From NCBI RefSeq assembly GCF_041345015.1, contig NZ_CP166769.1:186001-250000 (forward strand): 64,000 nucleotides of DNA, read 5' to 3'. The position numbers were made by a program, and so were the translations under genes. The notes beneath the pieces were generated by a model. The model was not told where the DNA came from. It ran no database searches and saw nothing but the letters and a program-made list of their open reading frames with translations. This stretch comes from Bartonella sp. DGB1 (GTDB taxonomy: Bacteria > Pseudomonadota > Alphaproteobacteria > Rhizobiales > Rhizobiaceae). Shown here one piece after another: positions 1-10,427 of the stretch (positions within the stretch are counted from its first letter, which is position 1; every line of letters begins with the position of its first letter).

Positions 1-150
1 AATATAATAAGCGATTCTTTCTTTTTCACATAAGTTACATGGTTTATAACCAATATATTCTATTATAAGAGCTACTGCTATTATAAATAATAATAGCAAT
101 CCTAATAATAGAGTTAAATTATGTTTGTGTAAAAGATTCTTTTTTTTCAT
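1..150 (-). CDS. dsbB: DsbB-type disulfide bond formation protein, N-terminal part (cut by window edge)
   Basis: Reading the minus strand from the ATG at 150 gives a Lys-rich start, one long hydrophobic segment (about residues 12-32) and then the motif PCNLCEKERIAYY, which matches the first periplasmic CxxC of DsbB. DsbB is the inner-membrane quinone-linked protein that reoxidises DsbA. Only about 50 residues lie in the window. The start lies 3 bases after the stop of the upstream YqaA-like gene, so the two are probably translated from one transcript. The CxxC context is strong, but the second Cys pair is outside the window. Confidence 0.75.
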   Translation of the reverse strand, partial: MKKKNLLHKHNLTLLLGLLLLFIIAVALIIEYIGYKPCNLCEKERIAYYI

Positions 151-153
151 TTT

Positions 154-753
154 TTACTTGATAAAGTTAAAATATAAGAGAGCTATTATCATAGCAATGA
201 AAGTAACATAAGTTAGTAATTTTAGTCTTGTTAATATGAAATTTAGCATTTTTTCTCCATATTTCAAGATTATCCACGCCGTGATATATGATCTTAACCC
301 TCTACTTACTATTGATAAAATAATAAATAAAAATAAATTTAAATGTATGACACCAGCTAATAAAGTCATAACCTTCATAGGGGGTAAATGCATTAAGCCA
401 GAGGTGAAGATAAATAATAGTAATAAACTAAAAGGTAGAGTATCTTTAAAATATAAAAAGCTATCGAATTTTCCATAAAATTCTAATATAGGCTTTACAA
501 TTACTTCAAACGAATAATATCCAAGAAACCATCCTATTATTGCACCGATAATAGATGCTATTAGTGAGATGGTAGCATATCGCCAAGCTTTACTTGGGTT
601 TCTTAAGGTCATAGGAATGACTAATGCATCAGATGGTATAAAAAACACTGAAGTTTCCACTATAGCTAGAAAGATAACCCAATATTCAGCACTTTTTTTA
701 TCTATAGTTCTAATAAACCAATCTTTTATGTTTTTTATTGACTTTTTCAGCAT
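154..753 (-). CDS. YqaA family / VTT-domain inner membrane protein
   Basis: This 199-residue protein has about five hydrophobic segments and the family pattern near the N-terminus: an acidic residue in the first membrane segment (VETSVFFIPSDALVIP), then NPSKAWRYA and a glycine-rich GAIIGWFLGY segment. This resembles the YqaA branch of the DedA/VTT (SNARE-associated Golgi) superfamily, inner-membrane proteins linked to lipid or proton homeostasis whose exact substrate is unsettled. It sits directly upstream of dsbB with a 3-base gap. Its length is normal for YqaA. The family call is good; the function is not known. Confidence 0.8.
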   Translation of the reverse strand: MLKKSIKNIKDWFIRTIDKKSAEYWVIFLAIVETSVFFIPSDALVIPMTLRNPSKAWRYATISLIASIIGAIIGWFLGYYSFEVIVKPILEFYGKFDSFLYFKDTLPFSLLLLFIFTSGLMHLPPMKVMTLLAGVIHLNLFLFIILSIVSRGLRSYITAWIILKYGEKMLNFILTRLKLLTYVTFIAMIIALLYFNFIK

Positions 754-877
754 TGATTCTCCTCACTGTTTATTGTAACGTTTATAATGATATTTAGTTT
801 AATATTAAACAAGAAATTTATTTTAATTAATTTATCTAGTTGACGGTTTTATAAAAATATGTAAAAAGAAATAAAAT

Positions 878-962
878 GCGGGTGTGGTGGAATTGGTAGA
901 CGCGCCGGACTCAAAATCCGGTTCCTCACGGAGTGTCGGTTCGAGTCCGACCACCCGCACCA
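878..962 (+). tRNA. tRNA-Leu (CAA)
   Basis: An 85-base cloverleaf with a GCGGGTG/CACCCGC acceptor stem, encoded CCA, a class II long variable arm and the anticodon loop CTCAAAA (anticodon CAA). The TTCGAGTCC T-loop is present. Confidence 0.95.
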
Positions 963-1500
963 TATTTTCCATAAAACCTAGAACAATCAACGATTTACAG
1001 AAGATTTAATATTGTAATCTTACCCTTTTACATACCATTTTAAGCTCAGTGTACTTGAAAGCATACGAAAGAATTTGTAAATCTTATTCTTTGCTAAATA
1101 ATTTTTTTAGCTATTCAAAGATGTTATTTATAGCTGTTAAAAATCTCTGATCTTCTGTAAGCATAACAAAGATTGCGAAGATAAGTCATTTTAACTAACG
1201 TGACAAAGTTTTAAATCTAGCGTAATCAGTAGCTAATTCTCTTAGCGTCTGTTTTTCTTGTGTTGTTAATCGTGTTCTTTCTTTTTATTTATTCTTTTAT
1301 AACCCTATCATCACTTACAAACTTTAGCGTCAGTTTCGTTATGTTTTAATAATTGTCTAGCTAAACTGTGGGCTAATACATTCAAATTTTTATATTTTAA
1401 ATAGGAGTAAAGAAAATACAATTAGCTGGTCGCGTCATTACTGCGCACCAACTTACGCAAAGAGAGCATAAATTGTAATATATTGGAATTGAGTAAAAAC
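963..1500 (-). repeat. Decayed gene remnant, inverted copy of the segment at about 57715-57990
   Basis: No intact gene lies here. The minus strand of about 1160-1470 aligns with the plus strand of about 57715-57990. Shared blocks include GACGCTAAAGTTTGTAAGTG, GAGAATTAGCTA and ACTTTGTCACGT or close variants. Short conceptual peptides such as KYKNLNVLAHSLARQLLK and LRELATDYARFKTLSR appear between stops on the minus strand, so this was probably protein coding. I do not recognise the family. The two copies have diverged by many substitutions and small indels. Confidence 0.55.
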
Positions 1501-1532
1501 AATAAAAAAACCCTATAAAAATTATAGGGTTT
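1501..1532 (-). terminator. Rho-independent terminator of the outer-membrane protein gene
   Basis: AAACCCTATAA and TTATAGGGTTT form an 11-bp stem with a 3-base loop, followed on the minus strand by a T-rich tract. It lies just past the stop codon at 1552. Confidence 0.8.
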
Positions 1533-1551
1533 AGATACTATATAAATTGTC

Positions 1552-2439
1552 TTAGAAATAATAGCTTACACCAAGACGTACATCGTGTCTACTAAGATTG
1601 TCTAAACAATAAGTTAAAGTAGTATTTTCTTTTTCGGCTTTTGTGTTGGTATAAGTTATTTTCTTATTGTGATTAGAAAAACTATTACTATAACGATATT
1701 CTGTTCGAAGAGTTAGATTTCGATTTATTTTATATTCAAAACCTGTTCCTAATGACCAGCCAATATACAGGTCATTACTACCTTCAATCTTTGTTATTAT
1801 ATTATCTAGTTCTTCTTTTTTAAATTTACTCTCTGTTAACATATCCTGTAACATATTTTTTGCGTATTGTTCCATATTTGGGCTTGATAAATCGTATGCT
1901 ACATTAATCCCACCAGCAAGATAAGGTGAAAAATCACTTAAATTTAGTCCAACGCGAGCACGTAAAGTGCTATCTAAATAGCTAGTAAAAGGTAATTCTA
2001 GACGGTTAACCCTTATAGGAAATCCATGTTTTGGCACGATGGTTTCTGTATAATAAAGCTCATTAGCATTTAACTTAAAAGATACATCTAATTCTGCGCC
2101 GAAAAGTACCCATTGGGTAATTGCTTGATTATAACCTAATAATAACCCGACTGAACTAGGAAAATTCTTAACGGATTCATTTGTTTCATCTCCATTATTT
2201 GTGGTCTGGTAATTTAAACTATGTTTTTTAGATGGTGTTGATTTCAGCGAAGGATTATCATATCTATCTATACCGAAAGAATATTGCAAACCCATATAAG
2301 TACCAGACCAATGGTTATTTAAAATTTTGCTATTAGATGTTTTTTGTATGTCCGTTGTTTTACTTGTGTTATCAGCAGATGTTTGACCAATTGAGAAAAT
2401 AGAGCCAAGTAAAAGATAAAATAAATATTTAATTTTCAT
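1552..2439 (-). CDS. Outer-membrane beta-barrel surface protein
   Basis: The 295-residue product starts with a Lys plus hydrophobic signal peptide (about residues 1-22, possible cleavage after SADN or nearby). It has the entry motif HWSGTYMGLQYSFG, alternating polar/apolar strands with VGLLLGYN, LDSTLRARVGLN, YLAGGINVAYD and LTLRTEYRYS, and ends in DVRLGVSYYF with a terminal Phe, the usual BAM recognition signal. This is the OmpA-like eight-stranded porin/surface antigen fold, common in host-associated alphaproteobacteria (Msp/P44-like and Omp25-like). A decayed paralogue lies at about 36410-36840. It is probably a surface-exposed host-interaction protein; the ligand is unknown. Confidence 0.8.
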   Translation of the reverse strand: MKIKYLFYLLLGSIFSIGQTSADNTSKTTDIQKTSNSKILNNHWSGTYMGLQYSFGIDRYDNPSLKSTPSKKHSLNYQTTNNGDETNESVKNFPSSVGLLLGYNQAITQWVLFGAELDVSFKLNANELYYTETIVPKHGFPIRVNRLELPFTSYLDSTLRARVGLNLSDFSPYLAGGINVAYDLSSPNMEQYAKNMLQDMLTESKFKKEELDNIITKIEGSNDLYIGWSLGTGFEYKINRNLTLRTEYRYSNSFSNHNKKITYTNTKAEKENTTLTYCLDNLSRHDVRLGVSYYF

Positions 2440-3671
2440 AATAAACTCATAAACAATTAAACTACATGTAACTTTATTATCATTGTAACATATCTTTTTA
2501 TATAAGAATAAATTTAGATACTATAGTTGTAAACAGTATTTTATTTAAAAATACATTTTACAGATTCTGTTACTTTGTTATAGCAGGAGTAAATTGCGTT
2601 CTATTATTATAAAGTTGTTATTTTATTGGTTGTATGAATATATTAATTAATAAATCACCTTATTAATTGATAACACTGGAATTTCGGCTATAATATATTA
2701 TTCCGTGCTTTAACCATCATATTGAACTTGTATTATGCCAACCTTGCAGATTGATCTTAAATTATATTAACTATAACCATTCATTTAACTAATATATTTT
2801 TAAAAATTATAGTTAATTATTAAATAATATTGTTGCGAAATGAATATAAGCTTGATAGCTTGATATTAAAGATAAATATTTTGAGAAGCTATATTTGTCT
2901 TATCTTATATGTAATTAATATAACTATATATGAGGTGTTTTGGGAGGAGCTAAAAAAGCTCGTTTTGCTTGGTTCTGTACATGAACATAAGTTTAAAATA
3001 GGTAGTTTACAGTTTTAGGCTAAGTTTGTTCCTGATATAGAACCTTATATGGATGGTTTAATCAGCGGCTTATCTTATGAAAAGCTATGTTTATAGTGGA
3101 TCTTGTGACGCGTGAATTTTATTTTAGTTATGTAATCTATGATTCATATTGATCAAGCTAATTGATTGGTTTTTACTTGTGATAGTATAAAATACATACA
3201 CGAGCATTTTAGTGATGGTAGAGAGGATAATCCTAGTTTACATCATCATACTGGAGTTTTAGTATATATTGTCGTTTTATTCTTCTTAGGAGGAGTAATG
3301 CATAAGTTTAATAAGAATAATGCATAAGTTTGATAATGGGTATATTATAACTCACGCTGAATCTGTCTTATATTATGACTTTAATAAGCTAGCTTGGTGT
3401 GTTGATAATGAGATTGTGTTACGGGATGAAAAGCAGAGCTAAATTTATTTTTTATGGTGAAAGTAAATATTTATCTATTTTTTACAAAGGACTTATTTTT
3501 ATCTAAACTTTTGCAAAAGCTGCTTGTGAATATTAGTAATTATAAGACTTTAATGTAAATTGTCTTTACATTAGTTAGAAGTAATTTTCAAAACTTACAA
3601 CAATTAAAGGCTGAATTGCGAGATGATGTAGAAGCTAGCAGTTTAATGTTAGAGAGATTATAGAGATTATA
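2440..3671. other. Non-coding or decayed region, AT-rich
   Basis: About 1.2 kb without a convincing gene. A 62-codon open stretch at 2830-3018 on the plus strand ends in WEELKKLVLLGSV...KFKIGSLQF. Beyond its stop, readable peptides continue between stops (VPDIEPYMDGLISGLSYEKL, then HAESVLYYDFNKLAWCVDNE near 3350-3420). This looks like an old gene broken by several stops. I do not recognise the family. The last 150 bases may hold the promoter of the following transporter. Confidence 0.45.
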
Positions 3672-4937
3672 ATGCAGACCTTAGTTCTATATATCCAGAG
3701 AAAAACTCCGATTTTTATTTCACTCGGAGTTTTCTTTATTTTATCTTCAGCTATTTATGATTTAGTATTCGCCAATATTGCTTATAATATTACTGGTAAA
3801 ACAACTTCTATTACAACAACCTATGCTATTGGTTATGGTGCAGAGATTCTTGTGACTGTGCTGGGCGCTGGTTTTATAGATCAATTCAATAAATGGCGAT
3901 TATTCATTGTAACACAGGCAGTTAATATTGTGGTTTTTTCTATCGCTATGATATTTCTTAGCGGTGATAATGTATCAATTTATGCTGTTTGGTTCTTTGC
4001 TTTTTGGGTTGATTTAATTCATCATTATGCTGATCTTGTAGTCTTTTCGTTAATGCCATTTCTTTTTACTAGAGAGCAAATTCCTGCTATTAATGGCTCA
4101 AAAGCAATGTTTCATGGTATGGCTGCAGTGATAGGGCCAACACTTGGAACAATGGCTATTATTTATCTAGGCTTGAGTACGTCATTGTTAGTTTCAGTTG
4201 TTTTTATGATTATAGCTCTCATTCTTACAATTTCATTAGCGGTTATGGTTCCGTTAAAAAATGAGAAATTTAATATAGCTAATGCAACGAAAGCAAGCTT
4301 TAAGGATCTTGTTCAAAAAAGTATTTTAGGAGCCTCTAAAGCTGCTTATAAGTTGGTTAAAGATCAACATTGGCGTACTTTTTTGCTTTCTTATTCAAGT
4401 TGTGTTTTAGTTATAGGTATTCTTACTTTATTGTGGATCCCTCTAATACGTGGTTTCCATGGTTTTTCATTAGAGATGACTGGTTATCTTGCTACTATAG
4501 CAACTATTGGAGGCATATTAGGCGGATTTCTATTATTACGTTATGGTCAAGGTGGTGGACTAGTGACTATTTTACGGTTAGCTCATGTTATTATGGCAAT
4601 AGGTATTTGTTTAGCTCTTTTTGTACGTGGTAATTTATATAGTGTTGCTATTGGTATGTTCCTCTTTCGGCTTGGTGGAACATTATATTTTCGTACAACA
4701 GAAAGTGTATTACAAACAACTATCCCTAAAGAAGTGATAGGCAGCTGGTATGGTGCTATAGATTTTATTCTTCGCTTTGTAGGTCTTATTGGAATTTTAT
4801 TAGCTGGATGGGCATTTGATGCTATCGGTGCTTATGCGCTTTACTCAATTTTGATTGTAATGTTGCTTGTTACAATGTTGGCCTGGCGTAAAAATAAAGT
4901 ATCTATTATTAATAAGACTAACGAGATTAAAGTTTAA
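3672..4937 (+). CDS. MFS transporter (MFS_3/EntS-like)
   Basis: A 421-residue membrane protein with about 12 hydrophobic segments in two halves, separated by a charged central loop (about residues 190-225, with NATKASFKDLVQ). The first half has the long segment around AMFHGMAAVIGPTLGTM, typical of the helix 5 region of MFS exporters. The second half has MTGYLATIATIGGILGGFLLLRYG. The set of features resembles the enterobactin-exporter-like MFS_3 group. It stands alone: decayed sequence upstream, a pseudogene downstream. Substrate unknown. The start is the first Met in frame; the upstream AGAGATTATAGAG gives only a weak ribosome binding site. Confidence 0.8.
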   Translation: MQTLVLYIQRKTPIFISLGVFFILSSAIYDLVFANIAYNITGKTTSITTTYAIGYGAEILVTVLGAGFIDQFNKWRLFIVTQAVNIVVFSIAMIFLSGDNVSIYAVWFFAFWVDLIHHYADLVVFSLMPFLFTREQIPAINGSKAMFHGMAAVIGPTLGTMAIIYLGLSTSLLVSVVFMIIALILTISLAVMVPLKNEKFNIANATKASFKDLVQKSILGASKAAYKLVKDQHWRTFLLSYSSCVLVIGILTLLWIPLIRGFHGFSLEMTGYLATIATIGGILGGFLLLRYGQGGGLVTILRLAHVIMAIGICLALFVRGNLYSVAIGMFLFRLGGTLYFRTTESVLQTTIPKEVIGSWYGAIDFILRFVGLIGILLAGWAFDAIGAYALYSILIVMLLVTMLAWRKNKVSIINKTNEIKV

Positions 4938-5219
4938 ATTAATTGGCTTGTTAGAAAAATTTTAATAATAGCTTTTGTTAGCTGTTATTTAGTAAATTAT
5001 TTAAGTAGTTTATTAAAAGGTAGCAATTTAGATCAAATTATTAATTATTTGATTTTTAGTTAATAAATGTCTAACAGTAGGTTTTACAAGTAATATTATT
5101 TTGATACTGATTATAATTTAGTAATTCAATAAATGGATATTATATCATTAAGATGTGTAGCAACTTATATAATAATTACTATATCAAATGTTTAAGAATA
5201 ATTACACTAATCTTGTTGA

Positions 5220-5530
5220 TTGCTAATATATGTATATATTGGATATAAGGTGTATAAATATATGGTAGTGGTCTGCTATTTACACTATTTAGCAATTTTA
5301 TTTTATTTTATTTTATTTAGTTAGTATAATATTGTAGCTATAAGTTAAAAAAGGTAATTTTTCGATAAAATATTATTAGCTAATATTAAATTATTTATTT
5401 TATTTATAGTTAGTCCTCTTTATTTAGTTTTAATTTCGTTGCTGTGACTAGTAGAAAGACTAATTTTGACTGAATTGGTAAATATATGGGCGTTAGTTTT
5501 AGTTTTTTTTAATATATCATACATGAGATT
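5220..5530 (+). pseudogene. Decayed 5' part and upstream region of an outer-membrane protein gene (paralogue of 33365-34157)
   Basis: The sequence from about 5220 to 5530 aligns with 33240-33535. Matching blocks include GATAAAATTATTATC-like sequence at the start codon, the signal peptide region, and CCTAATTTTGACTGGAGTGG against GACTAATTTTGACTGAATTG. The equivalent of the SGK segment carries a stop (TGACTGAATTGG for DWSG). Only the upstream region and about the first 60 codons can be recognised. The similarity breaks off just before a hairpin at about 5521-5545 and the transposon remnant at 5580. Confidence 0.6.
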
Positions 5531-5579
5531 TTAGAATCTCATATAATTGTAAGCTAATTCAGACTATTTATCAGTTTTT

Positions 5580-5832
5580 ATTCACCTCGCCGTAAAACCC
5601 CGTGCTTTAGGGGGTGGATATAAGGTGTTTGTTTTGCTAGTATTATTAGTCGGCGTTTTTTGCCTAATAATTTTTTAATATTTCATACATTAAATTTAGC
5701 GGCCGGGTATGCGTGTTAGCCTGTTAAGAGACTACCAATAGGAGCTCAATGAAGCCCAGGAATCTGTCGAAATGAGTTAAGCTATGGCTCTTTGACCACA
5801 GTAGGAATTTTCGTCTTTTAGGGCGGGGTTAA
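5580..5832 (+). mobile_element. IS200/IS605-type (IS1341 group) internally deleted remnant: left-end hairpin, tnpB 3' tail, right end
   Basis: The left part has TTCACCTCGCCGTAAAACCC followed by the CCCC-GTGCTTTA-GGGGG hairpin and GGATATAAGG, the layout of an IS605-family left end. After about 90 AT-rich bases comes a GC-richer block from about 5699 with codons reading LAAGYAC, then MKPRNLSK-like sequence. It closes with GGAATTTTCGTCTTTTAGGG and CGGGG, resembling an IS605 right-end hairpin. The middle of tnpB and any tnpA are missing, so it cannot move by itself. In intact relatives the tnpB 3' end plus right end encodes the guide (omega) RNA; whether this remnant is transcribed is unknown. 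No target duplication is expected for this family. Confidence 0.6.
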
Positions 5833-5846
5833 AATATTATTAATTA

Positions 5847-5878
5847 AGATCTTATTAATAATAGTTTTAATAAGATCT
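5847..5878. repeat. Perfect inverted repeat (hairpin)
   Basis: AGATCTTATTAA and TTAATAAGATCT form a 12-bp perfect stem with an 8-base loop. It lies between the IS605 remnant and the gcvP terminator. There is no T-tract, so it is not a clear terminator. Confidence 0.5.
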
Positions 5879-5919
5879 GATATGTTTGTTATCAATAATA
5901 GGCTAAAGGTAACTAATTA

Positions 5920-5960
5920 ATAAACCATATTATAAATTTTATCATTATAATATGGTTTAT
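5920..5960 (-). terminator. Terminator downstream of gcvP
   Basis: ATAAACCATATTATAA and TTATAATATGGTTTAT form a 16-bp perfect stem with a 9-base loop, 17 bases past the gcvP stop on the minus strand. The flanking AT-rich sequence makes it a plausible operon end. Confidence 0.7.
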
Positions 5961-5976
5961 TATAGTGAGATATTTA

Positions 5977-8811
5977 TCATAAATCAGATACCGGAGGCGG
6001 ACAGCTGCAGATTAAATTTCTATCTCCATTAACATTGTCTATGCGAGATACAGGTGACCAATATTTTGTACTATAATCTTGTTCTTGCGGCATAGCGGCT
6101 TCTTCGCGGCTATAACTATGCTGCCAGTTACTGCTCATTATTTCTTCCAAAGTATGAGGTGCATTAATCAGTGGATTATCAGTAGCACTCCAAGAACCGT
6201 CTTCTATTTTTTTGGTCTCTTTGGCTATATTTAATAACGCATTACATAGCCTATCTATTTCTGCTTTAGGTTCAGATTCTGTAGGTTCTATCATTAATGT
6301 ACCGGCAACAGGAAAAGACATAGTTGGCGCATGAAAACCATAATCAATAAGTCTTTTTGCTACATCATCGACTGATATATTAAATTTTTCTTTTAATGGT
6401 CTAGTATCAATAATACATTCATGTGCTACCCAGCCATTTTTACCGGTAAATAAAATAGGATAAGCGGCTTGTAATTTTTTAGCTATATAATTAGCATTTA
6501 AAATCGCTACCTGAGTAGCTTTTTTTAAGCCCTTAGCGCCCATCATACGAATATACATCCAGCTAATCACCAAAATTGATGCGCTGCCAAACGGGGCTGC
6601 AGAAACAGCATAATTAGAAGAGTTTATACAATGACCTGGTAGAAACGGTTCTAAATGTTTCGCTACTCCAATGGGGCCCATTCCTGGACCACCACCGCCG
6701 TGAGGGATAGCAAAAGTTTTATGTAAATTCATATGACAAACATCAGCACCAATATCAGCTGGACGAGCTAAACCAACTAAAGCATTTAAATTAGCGCCGT
6801 CAAAATATACTTGCCCTCCAACATTATGGACGATCTGACAGATTTCTTTAACTGTTTCTTCAAAAACACCGAAAGTTGAAGGATAAGTAATCATTAAAGC
6901 AGATATTTTATTATTATATTTGTCACATTTATCTTTTAGGTCATTTACATCTATGTTACCATTTTCTAAACATTTTACTACTATTACATCCATACCAACC
7001 ATATGTGCAGAAGCTGGATTAGTACCATGTGCAGAGCTAGGAATTAAACAAATGTGGCGTTCGCCTTCTCCTTGTGAATTATGATATCTTTTGATTGCTA
7101 AGAGTCCAGCATATTCACCTTGCGCTCCAGAGTTAGGTTGTAAACTTACTGCGCTAAAACCAGTAATTTCTTGTAACCATTCAGCAAGATCATTTAACAT
7201 TTTATGATAACCAGTAACATATTTCTCTGGTGTAAAGGGGTGAACCATACTGACATTAGCCCAACTGAGAGGCATCATTTCTGCAGCCGCATTTAGTTTC
7301 ATTGTGCAAGAGCCTAATGGAATCATGGCGCGATCTAAACTAAGATCTTTATCACTTAATTTGCGTAAAAAACGCATCATTTGCGTTTCACTTTTAATTG
7401 AATTAAAAATTTCTTGTTGTAAAATTTTATCTTGACGAGGAAGAGGTAATTTTATTTCATGTTTTTTACTATTGGTATCATCTATATTGGATGAGATTAA
7501 AATAGATAATAAGTTACTTACATCTTCTTCTGTTGTCATTTCGTCAAAATTAACACAGATAATATCTTTATTCACTATTCTGATTAAATATCCTAGCTCG
7601 GCAGCTTTTTGTGCTATTGCTTTAGCTTGTGAGCGGGTATTTATACTAACGTTATCAAAAAAACTACCAGTTAATAGTTCAATGTTATTTTTTTGTAATT
7701 CTAATGCAAAATTTGCAGCAAAATTATAAATTTTTTGCGCTATTGCTTTTAAACCATCTGGTCCATGCCAAATAGCAAAAGCAGCTGCTATATTCGCTAG
7801 CAAGGCTTGAGCTGTGCAAATATTTGATGTTGCTTTATCACGTCGAATATGTTGCTCTCTGGTTTGTAATGCTAAACGATAAGCAGGACGATTTTTAGTA
7901 TCATAGGATTTACCAACAATTCTACCTGGTAACAAACGGGTTAAATTTTCAGTAGCGGCCATAAATCCTGCATGTGGTCCACCAAAGCCCATTGGAACAC
8001 CAAAACGCTGCATTGAACCAACTGCTATATCACAGCCCCAAGCAGCAGGAGATTCCAATAAAGTAAGAGCTAACGGATCACATATACTGATAACTAAAGC
8101 ACCAGAATTTTTTATAGTTTTTACAATCTCTTTAAAATTTTTATAGTGTCCTAAAGTATCTGGATAAGCAATTACAACAGCAGCTATATCATCTGTTAAT
8201 GAATCAGTTAATTTAGTTTCATCTAAAATCTTTTCAGTGACTATATTCTGACCTTCACATCTAGTTAAAATAACATCTAATGTTTGCGGGTGGAGATCAT
8301 TTAAAATCAATATTTTATTGCGTTTATTTTTATGATGTCTGATAGCTACAAATACTGCTTCAGCAGCTGCAGTAGCTTCATCTAATAATGATGCAGGGGC
8401 AATTGGTAAGCCAGTAAGTTCAGTAACTAACGTTTGAAAATGAAACGACATTTCTAAACGACCTTGACTGATTTCTGCTTGATAAGGAGTATAGGAGGTG
8501 TACCACGCTGGATTTTCAAAAAAATTACGTTGTATAACAGGAGGGACAAAAGTACCATGATAGCCTTGACCGTAAAAGCTTTTCAACAAAATATTTTTAT
8601 TAAAAATATTTTGTAATTCTTGTAAAGCTTCTGATTCGCTAGCCGCTGGCGGTAAATTGAGATCTGCTTTAAATCTAATAGAGGAAGGAACTGCTTGATC
8701 CGATAGATCTTCAAGAGAAGTTGCATTAACCGTGGTGAGCATTTCCTTTATATCTGATTCAGATGCACCTATATGCCTACTAGTAAAGGTTACCTCATTA
8801 TCTAATGTCAT
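5977..8811 (-). CDS. gcvP: Glycine dehydrogenase (decarboxylating), P-protein of the glycine cleavage system
   Basis: A 944-residue single-chain P-protein, near the usual 950-960. This PLP enzyme decarboxylates glycine and passes the aminomethyl group to lipoyl-GcvH. The N-terminal half starts with [17 protein letters not shown] and has the typical [12 protein letters not shown] segment. The C-terminal half carries the PLP lysine motif [16 protein letters not shown] (Lys at about residue 695), [14 protein letters not shown] and [13 protein letters not shown]. All motifs look intact. It is the third gene of gcvT-gcvH-gcvP, 18 bases after gcvH, with an AGGAAAGGG-like ribosome site ahead of ATG. 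A strong hairpin follows the stop. Confidence 0.97.
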   Translation of the reverse strand: MTLDNEVTFTSRHIGASESDIKEMLTTVNATSLEDLSDQAVPSSIRFKADLNLPPAASESEALQELQNIFNKNILLKSFYGQGYHGTFVPPVIQRNFFENPAWYTSYTPYQAEISQGRLEMSFHFQTLVTELTGLPIAPASLLDEATAAAEAVFVAIRHHKNKRNKILILNDLHPQTLDVILTRCEGQNIVTEKILDETKLTDSLTDDIAAVVIAYPDTLGHYKNFKEIVKTIKNSGALVISICDPLALTLLESPAAWGCDIAVGSMQRFGVPMGFGGPHAGFMAATENLTRLLPGRIVGKSYDTKNRPAYRLALQTREQHIRRDKATSNICTAQALLANIAAAFAIWHGPDGLKAIAQKIYNFAANFALELQKNNIELLTGSFFDNVSINTRSQAKAIAQKAAELGYLIRIVNKDIICVNFDEMTTEEDVSNLLSILISSNIDDTNSKKHEIKLPLPRQDKILQQEIFNSIKSETQMMRFLRKLSDKDLSLDRAMIPLGSCTMKLNAAAEMMPLSWANVSMVHPFTPEKYVTGYHKMLNDLAEWLQEITGFSAVSLQPNSGAQGEYAGLLAIKRYHNSQGEGERHICLIPSSAHGTNPASAHMVGMDVIVVKCLENGNIDVNDLKDKCDKYNNKISALMITYPSTFGVFEETVKEICQIVHNVGGQVYFDGANLNALVGLARPADIGADVCHMNLHKTFAIPHGGGGPGMGPIGVAKHLEPFLPGHCINSSNYAVSAAPFGSASILVISWMYIRMMGAKGLKKATQVAILNANYIAKKLQAAYPILFTGKNGWVAHECIIDTRPLKEKFNISVDDVAKRLIDYGFHAPTMSFPVAGTLMIEPTESEPKAEIDRLCNALLNIAKETKKIEDGSWSATDNPLINAPHTLEEIMSSNWQHSYSREEAAMPQEQDYSTKYWSPVSRIDNVNGDRNLICSCPPPVSDL

Positions 8812-8829
8812 TTTTTGCCCTTTCCTAAG

Positions 8830-9195
8830 CTATATAAGTTTTTTGTAATCTTCTAAACTTAGTAAATTATCTAACTCATCTTTTGAAGAAAAACGCATTT
8901 TCCACAACCATCCTTCATTTTCTGCCGATTGATTAACCAAAGAAGCATCATTTTCAAGATTGTCGTTTATTTGAATTATTTCACCACTTAAAGGACTATA
9001 TACATCAGACGCTGCTTTTACTGATTCTACAACTACTGTTGTTTCTCCTTTTTTTATTTTTTGTGCCACTTCAGGTAATTCAACGAAGACTAAATCGCCT
9101 AACTGATTTTGAGCATAATCTGTAATGCCAACAGTTGCTATATCACCATCAATAGTTACCCATTCATGATCTTCTGTATAATAAGTTTTTGTCAT
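8830..9195 (-). CDS. gcvH: Glycine cleavage system H protein
   Basis: A 121-residue protein of normal length. It carries the lipoyl attachment motif [18 protein letters not shown] with Lys at about residue 60, the N-terminal [20 protein letters not shown], and the C-terminal GWLWKMRF. GcvH shuttles the aminomethyl group on lipoyl-lysine between P and T proteins and is reoxidised by the L protein, which is not in this window. It sits 9 bases downstream of gcvT and 18 upstream of gcvP. The ATG is preceded by a GGAGAAAT-like ribosome site. Confidence 0.97.
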   Translation of the reverse strand: MTKTYYTEDHEWVTIDGDIATVGITDYAQNQLGDLVFVELPEVAQKIKKGETTVVVESVKAASDVYSPLSGEIIQINDNLENDASLVNQSAENEGWLWKMRFSSKDELDNLLSLEDYKKLI

Positions 9196-9204
9196 TATTT
9201 CTCC

Positions 9205-10308
9205 TTAGCCTTTGTGATAACGTTGGGGTGAAAAAGGTAGTTTTTTTATAATTAAATTATAATTTTTTCCTCGTACAGATGCAGTTAATTCAGTATCTAT
9301 GGTTTTATATTCATTTTTTACGTAACCCATAGCAATAGGATAATTTACTGAGGGACCAAAACTACCAGAAGTGATATATCCTACTTCATTACCATCTGTA
9401 CTGAATAATTTTACACCTGATCTTAAGGGTTGTTTGCCTAAGACTTTTAATCCTACTCTTTTATATTCTGAACCGGTTTTTAGTTGTTCATTTAAAGCAG
9501 ATGCTCCAATAAAAGCCGCTTTTTCTCTAACGATTGGTGGAATAGCCCACATTAGATTAGCTTCTAGAGGTGTAATATTTTCAGTTATATCATTACCATG
9601 TAAGCAAAGTCCGGCTTCTAATCTTAGACTATCTCTAGCTCCTAGACCAATCCATTGTACTCTCGTATCTTTTAATAAATCATTTACTAATTTTTCTGCT
9701 TCTGTTAAGGGGAGGGCAAATTCAAACCCATCTTCACCAGTATAACCAGATCTTGATACGAACCACCCATTGTTGGTTTCACATGCTTGCATGAATAATA
9801 GATCATTAACAAAAGTTAAACCTAAATCATTACAGACAGCTGCAGATTCAGGCCCTTGTAGGGCTAAAAATACATAATCTAACATAGTAATATTACAATT
9901 ATAATTGCTATTACGTAGTTTTAATATTTCCAGATCTTTATAAGCATTACCAGCATTAACAGCTATTATATATTTTTGTTCGGCTAATCTAGTAATAATC
10001 AGATCATCTATTATGCCGGCTTGCTCATTCAATAAGAAATTATATTGTGAATGATTAATAGATAATTGTTCGGAATTGAGTGGTAGAGAATAATCTAAAA
10101 AATTAGTTACATTATTACCTTCTACTAGGATTAATTTCATGTGAGAGATATCAAATAATCCAGCATGTTGACGAACATGTAAATGTTCTTTCAATATTCC
10201 TAAGGGATATGATATTGGCATTGACCAACCTGCAAAAGAACAAAATTTTGCCTCAGCTTGTTGATGAAAAGATTCAAGAGGAAGTTTTTTTAAAGGTTGA
10301 TTAGTCAC
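9205..10308 (-). CDS. gcvT: Aminomethyltransferase, T-protein of the glycine cleavage system
   Basis: A 367-residue protein. GcvT transfers the methylene group from aminomethyl-lipoyl-GcvH to tetrahydrofolate, releasing ammonia. Family motifs are clear: FAGWSMPISYP, HVRQHAGLFDISHM near residue 45-60, SRSGYTGEDGFEFALP, and ARDSLRLEAGLCLHGND with the folate-site Asp/Arg region. It is the first gene of the operon. The start is GTG, chosen because of the AGGGTGGATATCA ribosome site 5' to it. I saw no glycine riboswitch in the 190 bases upstream, although many gcv operons have one. Confidence 0.96.
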   Translation of the reverse strand: MTNQPLKKLPLESFHQQAEAKFCSFAGWSMPISYPLGILKEHLHVRQHAGLFDISHMKLILVEGNNVTNFLDYSLPLNSEQLSINHSQYNFLLNEQAGIIDDLIITRLAEQKYIIAVNAGNAYKDLEILKLRNSNYNCNITMLDYVFLALQGPESAAVCNDLGLTFVNDLLFMQACETNNGWFVSRSGYTGEDGFEFALPLTEAEKLVNDLLKDTRVQWIGLGARDSLRLEAGLCLHGNDITENITPLEANLMWAIPPIVREKAAFIGASALNEQLKTGSEYKRVGLKVLGKQPLRSGVKLFSTDGNEVGYITSGSFGPSVNYPIAMGYVKNEYKTIDTELTASVRGKNYNLIIKKLPFSPQRYHKG

Positions 10309-10427
10309 TGATATCCACCCTAATAATTACAATAATATAGTATTATTTAACTTATATTTATGTTTAAGTCATCTTATATTTTTACTCATTCACATTAAAA
10401 ACATTAGTGATTTTTGAATAAAGTTAA

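Noticed and set aside
2830-3018. A 62-codon plus-strand reading frame as a real gene
   Set aside because: It has a TTG start without a ribosome site and is followed by further readable pieces beyond stops, as in a decayed gene.
5847-5878. Terminal inverted repeat of a transposon
   Set aside because: The two halves are only 8 bases apart and no second copy flanks a gene.
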